From Glacieibacterium sp964246975 (GTDB lineage: Bacteria; Pseudomonadota; Alphaproteobacteria; Sphingomonadales; Sphingomonadaceae), in the NCBI GenBank assembly GCA_964246975.1, contig CAXTSL010000120.1:1-6345 (forward strand): a stretch of DNA of 6,345 bases, read 5' to 3'. The notes beneath the pieces were generated by a model that saw only the letters and a program-made list of their open reading frames with translations, searched no databases and had not been told where the DNA came from. The position numbers and the translations under genes are program-made. Each line of letters opens with the position of its first letter. Within the stretch, counting starts at the first letter, position 1. Below, in pieces: positions 1-5,444 of this stretch.

Positions 1-36
1 TCTCTCGGTTCGCAAGCGCTCACCGGGAGGGGAGGG
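1..36. repeat. partial copy of dispersed repeat (right end)
   Basis: These 36 bases are identical, in the same orientation, to positions 2333-2368, which form the right end of the long inverted repeat after feoB. Similarity stops at about position 37, where this copy runs into the feoA upstream region. The rest of the copy, presumably including its left arm, would lie outside the window. A dispersed family of intergenic elements is the simplest reading. Its position upstream of feoA suggests it separates feoA from the preceding gene, but that gene is not visible. Confidence 0.85.
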
Positions 37-47
37 GGAAGTGGAGT

Positions 48-66
48 GATAATCGTTCGCATTTGC
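48..66 (+). promoter_or_regulatory. candidate Fur-type iron box upstream of feoA
   Basis: GATAATCGTTCGCATTTGC agrees with the classical 19-bp Fur box GATAATGATAATCATTATC at 12 of 19 positions, including the whole left GATAAT and the central CATT. It lies 26 bp before the feoA start and overlaps the candidate -35 element at 56-61, the expected place for iron-dependent repression of a ferrous iron transporter. The right half is degenerate. In alphaproteobacteria iron control may use Fur or other regulators such as Irr and RirA, so the protein that binds here is an inference. Confidence 0.45.
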
Positions 67-85
67 GGCTGACCCGCATTATATC
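56..85 (+). promoter_or_regulatory. candidate feoAB promoter, possibly leaderless
   Basis: A -35-like TTCGCA (56-61) is followed by an 18-bp spacer and a -10-like TATATC (80-85); each matches the sigma-70 consensus at 4 of 6 positions. This AT-rich patch stands out against the GC-rich surroundings. The -10 ends only 6 bp before the feoA ATG, so transcription would start at or next to the start codon. This agrees with the absence of any Shine-Dalgarno sequence before feoA. The promoter was found by eye, so confidence is modest. Confidence 0.35.
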
Positions 86-91
86 TCGCGC

Positions 92-346
92 ATGGCCAAC
101 GTCATCTCCCTCGCGCGCGGCACCTGTGCGGTGATCGCGGGCATCGACGTCGGCGGCTGCGACCCCGTCACCGCGCGTCGCCTGCACGAGATGGGCTTCG
201 ACGACGGCGTCGAGGTCGAGGTGCTGCATCGCGGCCCCGTCGGCGGCTGTCCGCTGGCGGTGCGCGTCGGCAACATGACGGTGGCGCTGCGCCGCGACCT
301 CGCCGCGCTGATCGAGGTCGAGGCGTTTCGCAAGGCAGCCGAGTGA
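92..346 (+). CDS. feoA: FeoA ferrous iron transport accessory protein
   Basis: This 84-residue protein is a small cytoplasmic SH3-like partner of the FeoB transporter, needed for full Fe(II) uptake, probably through direct contact with FeoB. It shows the family pattern: an N-terminal strand region, then RRLHEMGFDDG (29-39, the conserved R-L-x-x-x-G-hydrophobic-x-x-G core), GPVGGCPLAVRVG (48-60) and the closing LRRDLAALIEV (67-77). The length is typical for a single-domain FeoA. The ATG at 92 is the only sensible start because the next Met (residue 34) falls inside the core motif. No purine-rich ribosome binding site precedes it, and a candidate -10 ends 6 bp upstream, suggesting a leaderless message. 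Its TGA overlaps the feoB GTG start in a GTGA junction, so the two genes are translationally coupled. The identification is secure; the leaderless reading is inferred. Confidence 0.97.
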   Translation: MANVISLARGTCAVIAGIDVGGCDPVTARRLHEMGFDDGVEVEVLHRGPVGGCPLAVRVGNMTVALRRDLAALIEVEAFRKAAE

Positions 347-2226
347 GCGTTGCGGTCGCCGAGAAGATCGGCGTCGCCGCCACGCGCCCGCTGCTCGCGG
401 CGCTGGTCGGCAACCCCAATGCCGGCAAGACCTCGCTGTTCAACGCGCTGACCGGATCGCGCCAGAAGGTCGGCAATTATCCCGGCGTCACCGTCGAGCG
501 CAAATCGGGCCGCCTGTGCTTCGCCGACGGGCGGATGCTCGAGCTGGTCGACCTGCCGGGCACCTACAGCCTCAACCCGCGCTCGCCCGACGAGGCGGTG
601 ACGCGCGACATGGTGCTGGGCCGACAGGCGGGCGAGCGCCGCCCCGATGCCATCGTCGCGGTGATCGATGCGACCAATTTGCGCAACCACTTGCGCTTCG
701 TCCTCGAACTGCGGCGGCTCGGCCTGCCGATGGTCGTCGCGCTCAACATGATCGACTTGGCCGAACGCGACGGGACGCAGATCGACGTGGGCGCACTCAG
801 CCGCATCCTCGGGCTGCCCGTGGTACCGACCGTCGCGGTCAGGAAGCGCGGGCTCGCCGAACTCGCCGAAACCCTCGAACCGCTGCTCGCGCAGGCCACA
901 CCGCCAACCGTCGCCGTCTCCGACGCCGACATCCGCCTGCTCCAGCGCGAGGCGCGCGTCATCGCCGATACCGTGACGCTGGCGCAGGGCCATCGCCGCC
1001 GCTGGTCGCAGCGCCTCGACGGCGTGGCTCTCCACCCGGTCTGGGGGCCGCTGCTGCTCATCGCGCTGATCTTCGTGATGTTTCAGGGCGTCTTCACCCT
1101 CGCCGAGTCGCCGATGACCGCGCTCGCGTCGGGCGTTGCGTGGTTGCAGGGCCAGCTCGCGATGGCGCTCCCCGACAATTGGCTGCGCAGCCTGCTCAGC
1201 GACGGCGTTCTGAGCGGCGTCGGCGCGGTGATCGTCTTCCTGCCGCAGATCCTGATCCTGTTCTTCTTCATCCTGTGCCTCGAGCAATCGGGCTACATGA
1301 CGCGCGCGGCGTTCCTGATGGACCTTGTCATGGCGCGCGTCGGGCTGAACGGGCGGGCGTTCATCCCGCTGATCAGCAGCTTCGCCTGCGCCATCCCCGG
1401 CATCATGGCGACGCGCACCATCGACAACCCCAAGGACCGGCTGACGACGATTCTGATCGCGCCGCTGATGACCTGCTCGGCGCGGCTGCCGGTCTATGCC
1501 ATCGTCATCGCGGCGTTCATCCCGAACCGACCCGTCGCGGGGGTGCTGGGGCTGCAGGGCCTCGTGCTGTTCGGCCTCTACGTCGCGGGCGTCGGCGGCG
1601 CGCTGGTCGCGGCATGGGCGCTGCGGCGCACGGTGACGCGCGGCGCGACGCCGACCTTCCTCATGGAGATGCCCGCGTACCAATGGCCCGCACCGCGCGA
1701 CATCGGCATCGGGCTGTACCAGCGCGCCACGGCCTTTCTGGGGCGCGCCGGGAGCATCATCCTGCTGTCGACGGTCGCGCTTTGGGCGCTGGCGTCGTGG
1801 CCCAAGCCACCGCCGGGGGCGACGCGCCCGGCGCTCGAATACAGCATCGCCGGACAGATCGGCGCGGGGCTCGAACATGTCTTCCGCCCGATCGGTTTCA
1901 ACAAGGAGATCGCGCTGGCGCTCGTCCCCGGCATGGCGGCGCGCGAGGTCGCGGTCAGCGCGCTCGGCACGGTCTATTCGCTGCAGGGCACCGACGCCGA
2001 TCACGCGCAGCCCCTCGTCGAGCGGCTGCGCGGTGCGTGGAGCCTGCCGACCGCGCTGGCCTTCCTCGCGTGGTACGTCTTCGCGCCGCAGTGCATCTCG
2101 ACGCTCGCGGTGACGCGGCGCGAGACCAACGGCTGGGCGTGGCCGACATTCATGTTCGGGTATCTGTTCGCGCTGGCGTATGCGGCGGCGGGGCTGACGT
2201 ACTGGGTCGCGCGGGCGCTGCTCTGA
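343..2226 (+). CDS. feoB: FeoB ferrous iron transporter
   Basis: This 627-residue inner-membrane protein imports Fe(II), with a G-protein domain at its N-terminus. Visible GTPase motifs are G1 GNPNAGKTS (23-31), G2 PGVT (47-50), G3 DLPG (70-73) and G4 NMID (135-138); G5 is probably the VAVR stretch at 164-167. A helical linker follows, and the membrane part begins near residue 236. It contains the first Gate segment with LEQSGYMTRAAF (313-324), SFACAIPG (346-353, Cys349) and MTCSARLP (376-383, Cys378). The second Gate segment has GFNKE (518-522), VPGMAAREV (528-536) and FAPQCIST (580-587, Cys584). These conserved cysteines and Glu residues are the expected pore elements. At 627 residues it is shorter than the roughly 770-residue E. 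coli protein but carries all core motifs. The start is GTG, with AAGG 7 bp upstream, and overlaps the feoA stop by 4 bp. No feoC follows in the window. Identification is secure. Confidence 0.98.
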   Translation: MSVAVAEKIGVAATRPLLAALVGNPNAGKTSLFNALTGSRQKVGNYPGVTVERKSGRLCFADGRMLELVDLPGTYSLNPRSPDEAVTRDMVLGRQAGERRPDAIVAVIDATNLRNHLRFVLELRRLGLPMVVALNMIDLAERDGTQIDVGALSRILGLPVVPTVAVRKRGLAELAETLEPLLAQATPPTVAVSDADIRLLQREARVIADTVTLAQGHRRRWSQRLDGVALHPVWGPLLLIALIFVMFQGVFTLAESPMTALASGVAWLQGQLAMALPDNWLRSLLSDGVLSGVGAVIVFLPQILILFFFILCLEQSGYMTRAAFLMDLVMARVGLNGRAFIPLISSFACAIPGIMATRTIDNPKDRLTTILIAPLMTCSARLPVYAIVIAAFIPNRPVAGVLGLQGLVLFGLYVAGVGGALVAAWALRRTVTRGATPTFLMEMPAYQWPAPRDIGIGLYQRATAFLGRAGSIILLSTVALWALASWPKPPPGATRPALEYSIAGQIGAGLEHVFRPIGFNKEIALALVPGMAAREVAVSALGTVYSLQGTDADHAQPLVERLRGAWSLPTALAFLAWYVFAPQCISTLAVTRRETNGWAWPTFMFGYLFALAYAAAGLTYWVARALL

Positions 2227-2229
2227 CTG

Positions 2230-2370
2230 CTCCCTCCCGTTCCCGTGCAGCGGAGAGAGGGGAGGGTCGGGGTGGGGAGTCTCCGGGCGAGACGCGGATT
2301 TCGTAGGGAGGCACCCCACCCCGACCCTCCCCTCTCTCGGTTCGCAAGCGCTCACCGGGAGGGGAGGGAG
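2230..2370. repeat. long inverted repeat element between feoB and DUF3667 gene
   Basis: A 141-bp element has perfect 25-bp inner arms at 2253-2277 and 2314-2338. Imperfect outer arms carry the mirrored ends ctccctcccg (2230-2239) and gggaggggagggag (2357-2370). Pairing also continues partly into the 36-nt centre (2279-2284 with 2307-2312). The element starts 3 bp after the feoB stop and ends 8 bp before the DUF3667 stop. Its right 36 bp recur at 1-36. Each inner arm has four closely spaced G runs, on the + strand at 2259-2277 and on the - strand at 2314-2332. No U-tract follows on either strand, so it is not a standard intrinsic terminator. No transposase is present. The mechanism of spread and the function are unknown. 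Confidence 0.93.
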
Positions 2371-2378
2371 CAGAAAGA

Positions 2379-3557
2379 TCAATCCGCCAGCCCGACCACG
2401 ACGATCAGCAGCGCGAACAGCGCCAGCGTTGCTACCGACGCGAGGCTCAGCACCGCCGTGCGCCACAGCGCCCCCCCGGTGGTCAGCGCATACCCACCCT
2501 TCAACTGCGCGAAGATATGGACCGGCGGCACGAGAAGGAGCAGGCCGCCGATGCCAGTCGAGAAATTATTATCCGCAGCCGCCGCATTCGTCCCCGCCGT
2601 CGGGTCGAACTTGCCGATCAGCGCGATGACGACGAACAGCAACGACATGAACGACAGCGAATAGAGCGTGAAGACGACATGGTCGAAGGTCCGCACGCCG
2701 CGCTTCCAGAAGAACATCAGCCACAGTGTCGGCAACGACAGCGGCACCAGCAGGAAGCTGAGTTTATAGGCCTTCTGCTCGATCTTGTAGAGCGCGAAGT
2801 CGGGGTCTTCGAGCGCCTTGCGGAGGTTCTTGTCGACGCCCGGAATGTCCGAATGAATTTTGAATTTGCCCGCGCGGGCGTTTTCAGCGACCGATTCCTG
2901 CCACGTCCTGGCCTTGACCGTCGGCGTGCCGGCAGGCTTCGCCGCCTCGGCGCGCTTCAGCGCCGTCTCGGCCAGCGCCACTGCGGCCTGCTTGACGGCG
3001 AGGTCGCGCTCGAGGCCGGAAATTGATTTTGCCTCGTCGGGGTCGGCCTTCGCGCCGGTCAGGTCGCCCTGCGTGCTGGCGAGCTCGGCACGCGCCTCGC
3101 CGACCGCGTCGCGCGCCCTGTCGATCGCAGCGGTTCCACTCGAAGCGTTGAGCGCGCCGTTGAGATCGGGGCCGCCGATCATCCCGAAGACGAAGAACAT
3201 CAGGAAGACGGTGAACAGGAACAGCGCCAGCGGCGCGATATAGCGCGCGCGCCTGCCGTGGACATACTCGCGCGTCAGCTTGCCGGGGCGGAAGACGAGC
3301 AGCGGCAGCGTCCGCCACGCCTTCGAATCGAAGTGCCAGATGCCGTGCGCGAATTCCTCGAAGATGTGCGCGACGCTGCGGTGGACATGCGCCGACTGGC
3401 CGCAGGCATGGCAGTACGCGCCGGTCAGCGCGGTGCCGCAATTGGCACAGGTTCCATGCGCGGCGGGGCCGTCGTGGCGCGCCGTCGGTGCGTCGAGCGC
3501 CGACGCCGCGAGACCCGCCGTGGCGAGCGCGCCCAATGCCTCGACTTCGCCGCCCAC
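2379..3557 (-). CDS. DUF3667-type zinc-ribbon membrane protein of unknown function
   Basis: This 392-residue protein has an N-terminal zinc ribbon with CANC (37-40) and CHAC (49-52), followed by GQ, then a conserved stretch with D77, WRTL (81-84), RPGKLTREYVHGRRARY (90-106) and PLALFLF. That order (zinc ribbon, R-T-L, P-G, E-Y, G-x-R-x-R-Y, first membrane helix) matches the DUF3667 family. Membrane helices are visible near 107-128, around the LSFLLVPLSLPTLWLMFFW stretch, at TFDHVVFTLYSLSFMSLLFVV, and as two more in the last 60 residues. An Ala/Glu/Lys-rich segment (about 145-212) between the first two helices looks like a coiled coil. The start is GTG at 3555-3557, with GGGAGAG 4 bp upstream (3562-3568) and no other start before the in-frame stop at 3606-3608. 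It is convergent with feoB and divergent from ssb. The function is unknown and I assign none. Confidence 0.88.
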   Translation of the reverse strand: MGGEVEALGALATAGLAASALDAPTARHDGPAAHGTCANCGTALTGAYCHACGQSAHVHRSVAHIFEEFAHGIWHFDSKAWRTLPLLVFRPGKLTREYVHGRRARYIAPLALFLFTVFLMFFVFGMIGGPDLNGALNASSGTAAIDRARDAVGEARAELASTQGDLTGAKADPDEAKSISGLERDLAVKQAAVALAETALKRAEAAKPAGTPTVKARTWQESVAENARAGKFKIHSDIPGVDKNLRKALEDPDFALYKIEQKAYKLSFLLVPLSLPTLWLMFFWKRGVRTFDHVVFTLYSLSFMSLLFVVIALIGKFDPTAGTNAAAADNNFSTGIGGLLLLVPPVHIFAQLKGGYALTTGGALWRTAVLSLASVATLALFALLIVVVGLAD

Positions 3558-3561
3558 GTCG

Positions 3562-3568
3562 CTCTCCC
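3562..3568 (-). promoter_or_regulatory. Shine-Dalgarno site that fixes the GTG start of the DUF3667 gene
   Basis: Read on the - strand this is GGGAGAG, 4 bp before the GTG at 3557-3555. The frame stays open only to a TGA at 3606-3608 and offers no ATG or other GTG upstream, so this site supports the GTG start. Confidence 0.6.
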
Positions 3569-3602
3569 ACCCGCGCGCGGAGCGTGGCCGAGAGTTGCGC
3601 GA

Positions 3603-3632
3603 TTTTCAAGGCGGCGTGCGCGGTGCTAGGCT
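3603..3632 (+). promoter_or_regulatory. candidate ssb promoter
   Basis: A -35-like TTTTCA (3603-3608, 4 of 6 to TTGACA) and a -10-like TAGGCT (3627-3632) are separated by 18 bp. This would place the transcription start near 3639 and leave a 5' leader of about 65 nt. The -10 match is weak (3 of 6), but this is the best-spaced pair in a gap that must hold the ssb promoter. Confidence 0.3.
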
Positions 3633-3668
3633 GCCGCCATCGACCGAGTCGTTGCGTCGCTTGCAGCC

Positions 3669-3683
3669 GTTCGGTCCCGGTCC
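3669..3683 (+). promoter_or_regulatory. candidate LexA-type direct repeat upstream of ssb
   Basis: GTTC-GGTCCCG-GTCC differs by one base from the alphaproteobacterial LexA box GTTC-N7-GTTC. It lies 22 bp before the ssb ATG, inside the leader predicted from the candidate promoter. ssb belongs to the SOS response in many bacteria, which makes the site plausible. One half-site is imperfect, however, and short GC-rich motifs occur by chance. Confidence 0.3.
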
Positions 3684-3695
3684 CCTTTCGAAAGG
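3684..3695. promoter_or_regulatory. perfect 12-bp palindrome overlapping the ssb ribosome binding region
   Basis: CCTTTCGAAAGG is a perfect 6+6 palindrome. Its right half supplies the only purine-rich sequence (GAAAGG, 3690-3695) before the ssb ATG, at a spacing of 10 bp. As DNA it could be an operator, next to the LexA-like repeat that ends at 3683. As RNA the two halves cannot fold tightly without a loop. The role is not established. Confidence 0.4.
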
Positions 3696-3705
3696 TCGAT
3701 TCCGC

Positions 3706-4221
3706 ATGGCGGGCGTCAACAAAGTCATTCTTGTCGGCAATCTTGGCAAGGATCCCGAAACCCAGAGTTTTTCCAACGGCGGCGCTGCGGTCAAGTTCAC
3801 GATGGCCACGTCGGAAAGCTGGCGCGACAAGCAGTCGGGCGAAAAGCGCGAGCGCACCGAGTGGCATAATGTTGTGATTTACAACGAGGCGCTCGGCAAG
3901 ATCGCCTCGCAATATTTGCGAAAAGGCAGCAAGGTATATCTTGAAGGTGCGATCCAATCGCGCAAGTATCAGGACAATACGGGTAACGATCGCTACATTA
4001 CGGAAATTGTGCTGCAACGCTTTCGCGGCGAACTCACCCTCCTCGATGGGCGTGGCGACAGTGGCGGCGAGGGGTCGGGCGGCGGCTACGACCGGGGTGC
4101 GGGCGGCGGCGGCGGCCGCGACTTCGGCGGCGGCGGTGGACAGGGCGGTGGCGGGGCGAAGAAGCCGGCGTTCAGCGGCGGCGATTTCGCCGACGATCTG
4201 GATGACGACGTGCCGTTCTGA
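3706..4221 (+). CDS. ssb: single-stranded DNA-binding protein
   Basis: This 171-residue protein coats single-stranded DNA during replication, recombination and repair, normally as a tetramer. The OB fold spans about 4-113, with VNKVILVGNLGKDPE (4-18), TSESWRDK (35-42), RTEWHNVV (50-57), YLRKGSKVYLEG (70-81) and DRYITEI (95-101). Trp39 and Trp53 match the DNA-stacking Trp40 and Trp54 of E. coli SSB; Tyr59 and Tyr88 stand at the Phe60 and Trp88 positions. A glycine-rich linker (about 115-150) leads to the acidic tip DDLDDDVPF (163-171), which docks repair and replication partners. The ATG at 3706 begins exactly at the family N-terminus; the frame is open far upstream, but that stretch is antisense to the DUF3667 gene. 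The first part of the gene is visibly less GC-rich than its neighbours, consistent with codon selection in a highly expressed gene. It is not next to uvrA in this window. Confidence 0.99.
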   Translation: MAGVNKVILVGNLGKDPETQSFSNGGAAVKFTMATSESWRDKQSGEKRERTEWHNVVIYNEALGKIASQYLRKGSKVYLEGAIQSRKYQDNTGNDRYITEIVLQRFRGELTLLDGRGDSGGEGSGGGYDRGAGGGGGRDFGGGGGQGGGGAKKPAFSGGDFADDLDDDVPF

Positions 4222-4239
4222 GGGGGTTGCCGCGCCGAC

Positions 4240-4374
4240 ACTTCCCCACCCCTAACCCCTCCCCTGAAGGGGAGGGGGATCCGCGTGTGGCGGGCACTCG
4301 CCTACGACATGATGGGAGCGCGTCCGGCAAGCGGGTCCCCCTCCCTTCAGGGGAGGGGTTAGGGGTGGGGAAGT
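4240..4374. repeat. long inverted repeat element between ssb and DUF177 gene
   Basis: A 135-bp element has perfect 29-bp outer arms (4240-4268 and 4346-4374). The arms extend to 40 and 39 bp with a single bulged G, and partial pairing continues at 4280-4284 with 4331-4335, around a 56-nt centre. Each arm also contains its own small hairpin: in the left arm nine bases (4256-4264) pair with 4269-4277 around a TGAA loop. The element starts 18 bp after the ssb stop and ends 10 bp before the DUF177 stop. Each arm holds four runs of four G, on the - strand at left (4244-4264) and on the + strand at right (4350-4370). No transposase or U-tract is present. Elements with this tract are, from memory, common between genes in GC-rich proteobacteria. 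Confidence 0.95.
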
Positions 4375-4384
4375 CGGAACCGGC

Positions 4385-4888
4385 TCACCCCTTCAGCCCC
4401 GCAAACGGGCTCGGCCGCCGCAGCGGCACGACCTGATCCTCGGGCACCACCTCTGGCGGTAGCGCCGCGTCCGCCGCGCGCGGATAGGGATCGAGGGCGA
4501 GGCCGAGGCTCTGCGCCGCCGCCTCGCCGAGGTCGACGCCCTCGGGGTCGAGCGGCAGCGTATCGAGGTCGGTGTCGCTCAGCTCGACCTCGTCGCCGAC
4601 CGCAGCGATTTCGGCGAAACGCAGGTCAACGGGCTCGTCGATGCTGAAATTGACCGGCGCGCCCGACAGGCCGCACGGCTGGAACCCCGTCGCGCGGACT
4701 TGGCCCGTGACGCGGATGCTTCCGCCGTCGCGCCGCACGCTGAGCATCGCAGCGAGCGCGTCGAGCGTCAGCAGGTCGAAGCGCACCGCCAGCGCCGCGC
4801 GCTCGGCGTCGGTCGCGGCGATCTCGATCGTCCGCGCCGCGCCGCCGATCTCGTCGGCGCGCACCAGTCGGCTGAATTCGGGGGTCAT
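4385..4888 (-). CDS. YceD/DUF177 family protein, 23S rRNA accumulation type
   Basis: This 167-residue cytoplasmic protein belongs to the DUF177 (YceD) family, whose bacterial and plant members have been linked to 23S rRNA accumulation or ribosome assembly. Alphaproteobacterial hallmarks are the N-terminus MTPEFSRLVRADEIGG (1-16), a central QPCGLSGAPV (70-79, with the conserved Cys72) followed by IDEPVDLRF, an acidic segment with the D-P-E-x-V/I-D-L-G-E pattern, and the C-terminal SPFAGLKG. The start at 4888 fits the family N-terminus and has GGGAG 7 bp upstream, inside the preceding gene. A longer frame reaching 4978 only adds Arg/Ala-rich antisense sequence. The ATG overlaps the chaperone TGA in an ATGA junction, so translation is probably coupled. 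In many bacteria this family sits beside rpmF (ribosomal protein L32); here it is followed by a repeat and convergent ssb. Confidence 0.92.
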   Translation of the reverse strand: MTPEFSRLVRADEIGGAARTIEIAATDAERAALAVRFDLLTLDALAAMLSVRRDGGSIRVTGQVRATGFQPCGLSGAPVNFSIDEPVDLRFAEIAAVGDEVELSDTDLDTLPLDPEGVDLGEAAAQSLGLALDPYPRAADAALPPEVVPEDQVVPLRRPSPFAGLKG

Positions 4889-5406
4889 CGCATCGCTCCC
4901 AGCTGCCCGTCGCGCAGCGCCGCGAGGGGCAGCGCATCGAAGCGCGCCGCGAGGGCGCGAACCTCGCGCGCCGTCCACGCCAGCGCGCCCGTGTCGGCGG
5001 CTGCGCCGCGATACAGGTTACGCGCCAGCGCCGCGTCGAGCGCCTCCGCCCCGTGCAGCGCCTCGCGATACGCCCCGAGCCGCCCGCCGAGCGCCGAGAC
5101 CATTTCGCCGACGCGCTTGCCGACCGCCGGATCGCCGAAGCCGAGCTGCCGCATCGACCCGTCCATGTCGGCGATGAAGCGCTCGGTGACGTCGACCGAC
5201 AGCTGCGCCGCCCCGTCGCGCTCGTTCGGACGTTCGAGGCGCAGGAGCAGCAGCGCGACGACCGCCGCGACCATGTCGAAGCGCCCGTCGATGGTGTCGG
5301 GGACTTCGCCGCGCTCATACCACGCGGGCGACCGCGCGATGGCGACGAGGTGGTTGTAGAGCGCGGTCGCCGGGGGCGACTTGCGCCCCAGTGCGGGCCA
5401 TTTCAT
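4885..5406 (-). CDS. ubiquinol-cytochrome c chaperone family protein
   Basis: This 173-residue protein is related to the mitochondrial CBP3/UQCC1 chaperone and probably acts in biogenesis of cytochrome b for the bc1 complex (respiratory complex III). Family features are an N-terminal helix with ALYNHLVAIARSPAWYERGEVPDTIDGRF split across 15-43, the V-A-A-V-V-A-L-L-L-L-R-L helix (46-57), and the signature ERFIADMDGSMRQLG (75-89) followed by GDPAVGKRVGEM (91-102) and GRLGAYREAL. The start at 5406 has AAGGT at 5417-5413, 7 bp upstream. Another ATG 33 bp further upstream (5439) lacks a ribosome binding site and would add MASRPVGQGNR, which I do not favour. It is the first gene of a two-gene operon, with a 4-bp overlap to DUF177, and is divergent from bamE. 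Family assignment is strong; the bc1 role is inferred from the family. Confidence 0.93.
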   Translation of the reverse strand: MKWPALGRKSPPATALYNHLVAIARSPAWYERGEVPDTIDGRFDMVAAVVALLLLRLERPNERDGAAQLSVDVTERFIADMDGSMRQLGFGDPAVGKRVGEMVSALGGRLGAYREALHGAEALDAALARNLYRGAAADTGALAWTAREVRALAARFDALPLAALRDGQLGAMR

Positions 5407-5412
5407 CCGATT

Positions 5413-5417
5413 ACCTT
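5413..5417 (-). promoter_or_regulatory. Shine-Dalgarno site that fixes the chaperone start
   Basis: On the - strand this reads AAGGT, 7 bp before the ATG at 5406-5404. The alternative ATG at 5439-5437 is preceded by GCCGGGCCTCAAT and has no recognisable site, so the downstream start is preferred. Confidence 0.6.
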
Positions 5418-5444
5418 GTCCAACAGGCCTCGACGCCATATTGA
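5416..5444 (+). promoter_or_regulatory. candidate bamE promoter
   Basis: TTGTCC (5416-5421, 4 of 6) and TATTGA (5439-5444, 3 of 6) are separated by exactly 17 bp and point toward bamE. The 5' leader would be about 40 nt and would contain the strong AGGAG ribosome binding site. The elements overlap a possible oppositely directed promoter for the chaperone operon. Confidence 0.3.

Noticed and set aside
516..2306. + strand open frame of 596 codons overlapping feoB in another frame
   Set aside because: Its composition is almost entirely Arg, Ala, Gly, Asp and His, typical of a frame-shifted GC-rich gene; feoB has all its family motifs in the other frame.
2230..2370. Reading the feoB-distal inverted repeat as an intrinsic terminator
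   Set aside because: The stem is strong but neither strand has a T run after it, so it is listed as a repeat; a terminator role would need RNA 3'-end data.
79..2466. Very long - strand open frame (795 codons) antisense to feoA and feoB
   Set aside because: It is rich in Arg, Asp, Gln, His and Ala with no domain pattern, runs through the 2230-2370 repeat, and mirrors the codon bias of feoB. It is a GC-rich shadow despite being longer than feoB itself.
3280..3705. Upstream extension of the ssb reading frame
   Set aside because: The extension is antisense to the DUF3667 gene and crosses the promoter region. The Ssb family N-terminus begins exactly at the ATG at 3706.
2884..4017. - strand open frame across ssb and part of the DUF3667 gene
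   Set aside because: It is antisense to ssb and out of frame with DUF3667, with no recognisable domain and no clear ribosome binding site.
4280..4335. Possible passenger sequence or small RNA in the centre of the 4240-4374 element
   Set aside because: The 56-nt centre shows no open frame, promoter or strong independent fold beyond a few base pairs continuing the arms.
4227..4436. Small open frame with PNPSPEGEG and PLPSGEGLGVG peptides
   Set aside because: These peptides are translations of the 4240-4374 inverted repeat arms; similar stretches appear in many spurious hypothetical proteins.
4889..4978. Longer start for the DUF177 gene at 4978
   Set aside because: The extra 30 residues are Arg/Ala-rich antisense to the chaperone's frame, and the family N-terminus MTPEFSR starts at 4888 with a good ribosome binding site.
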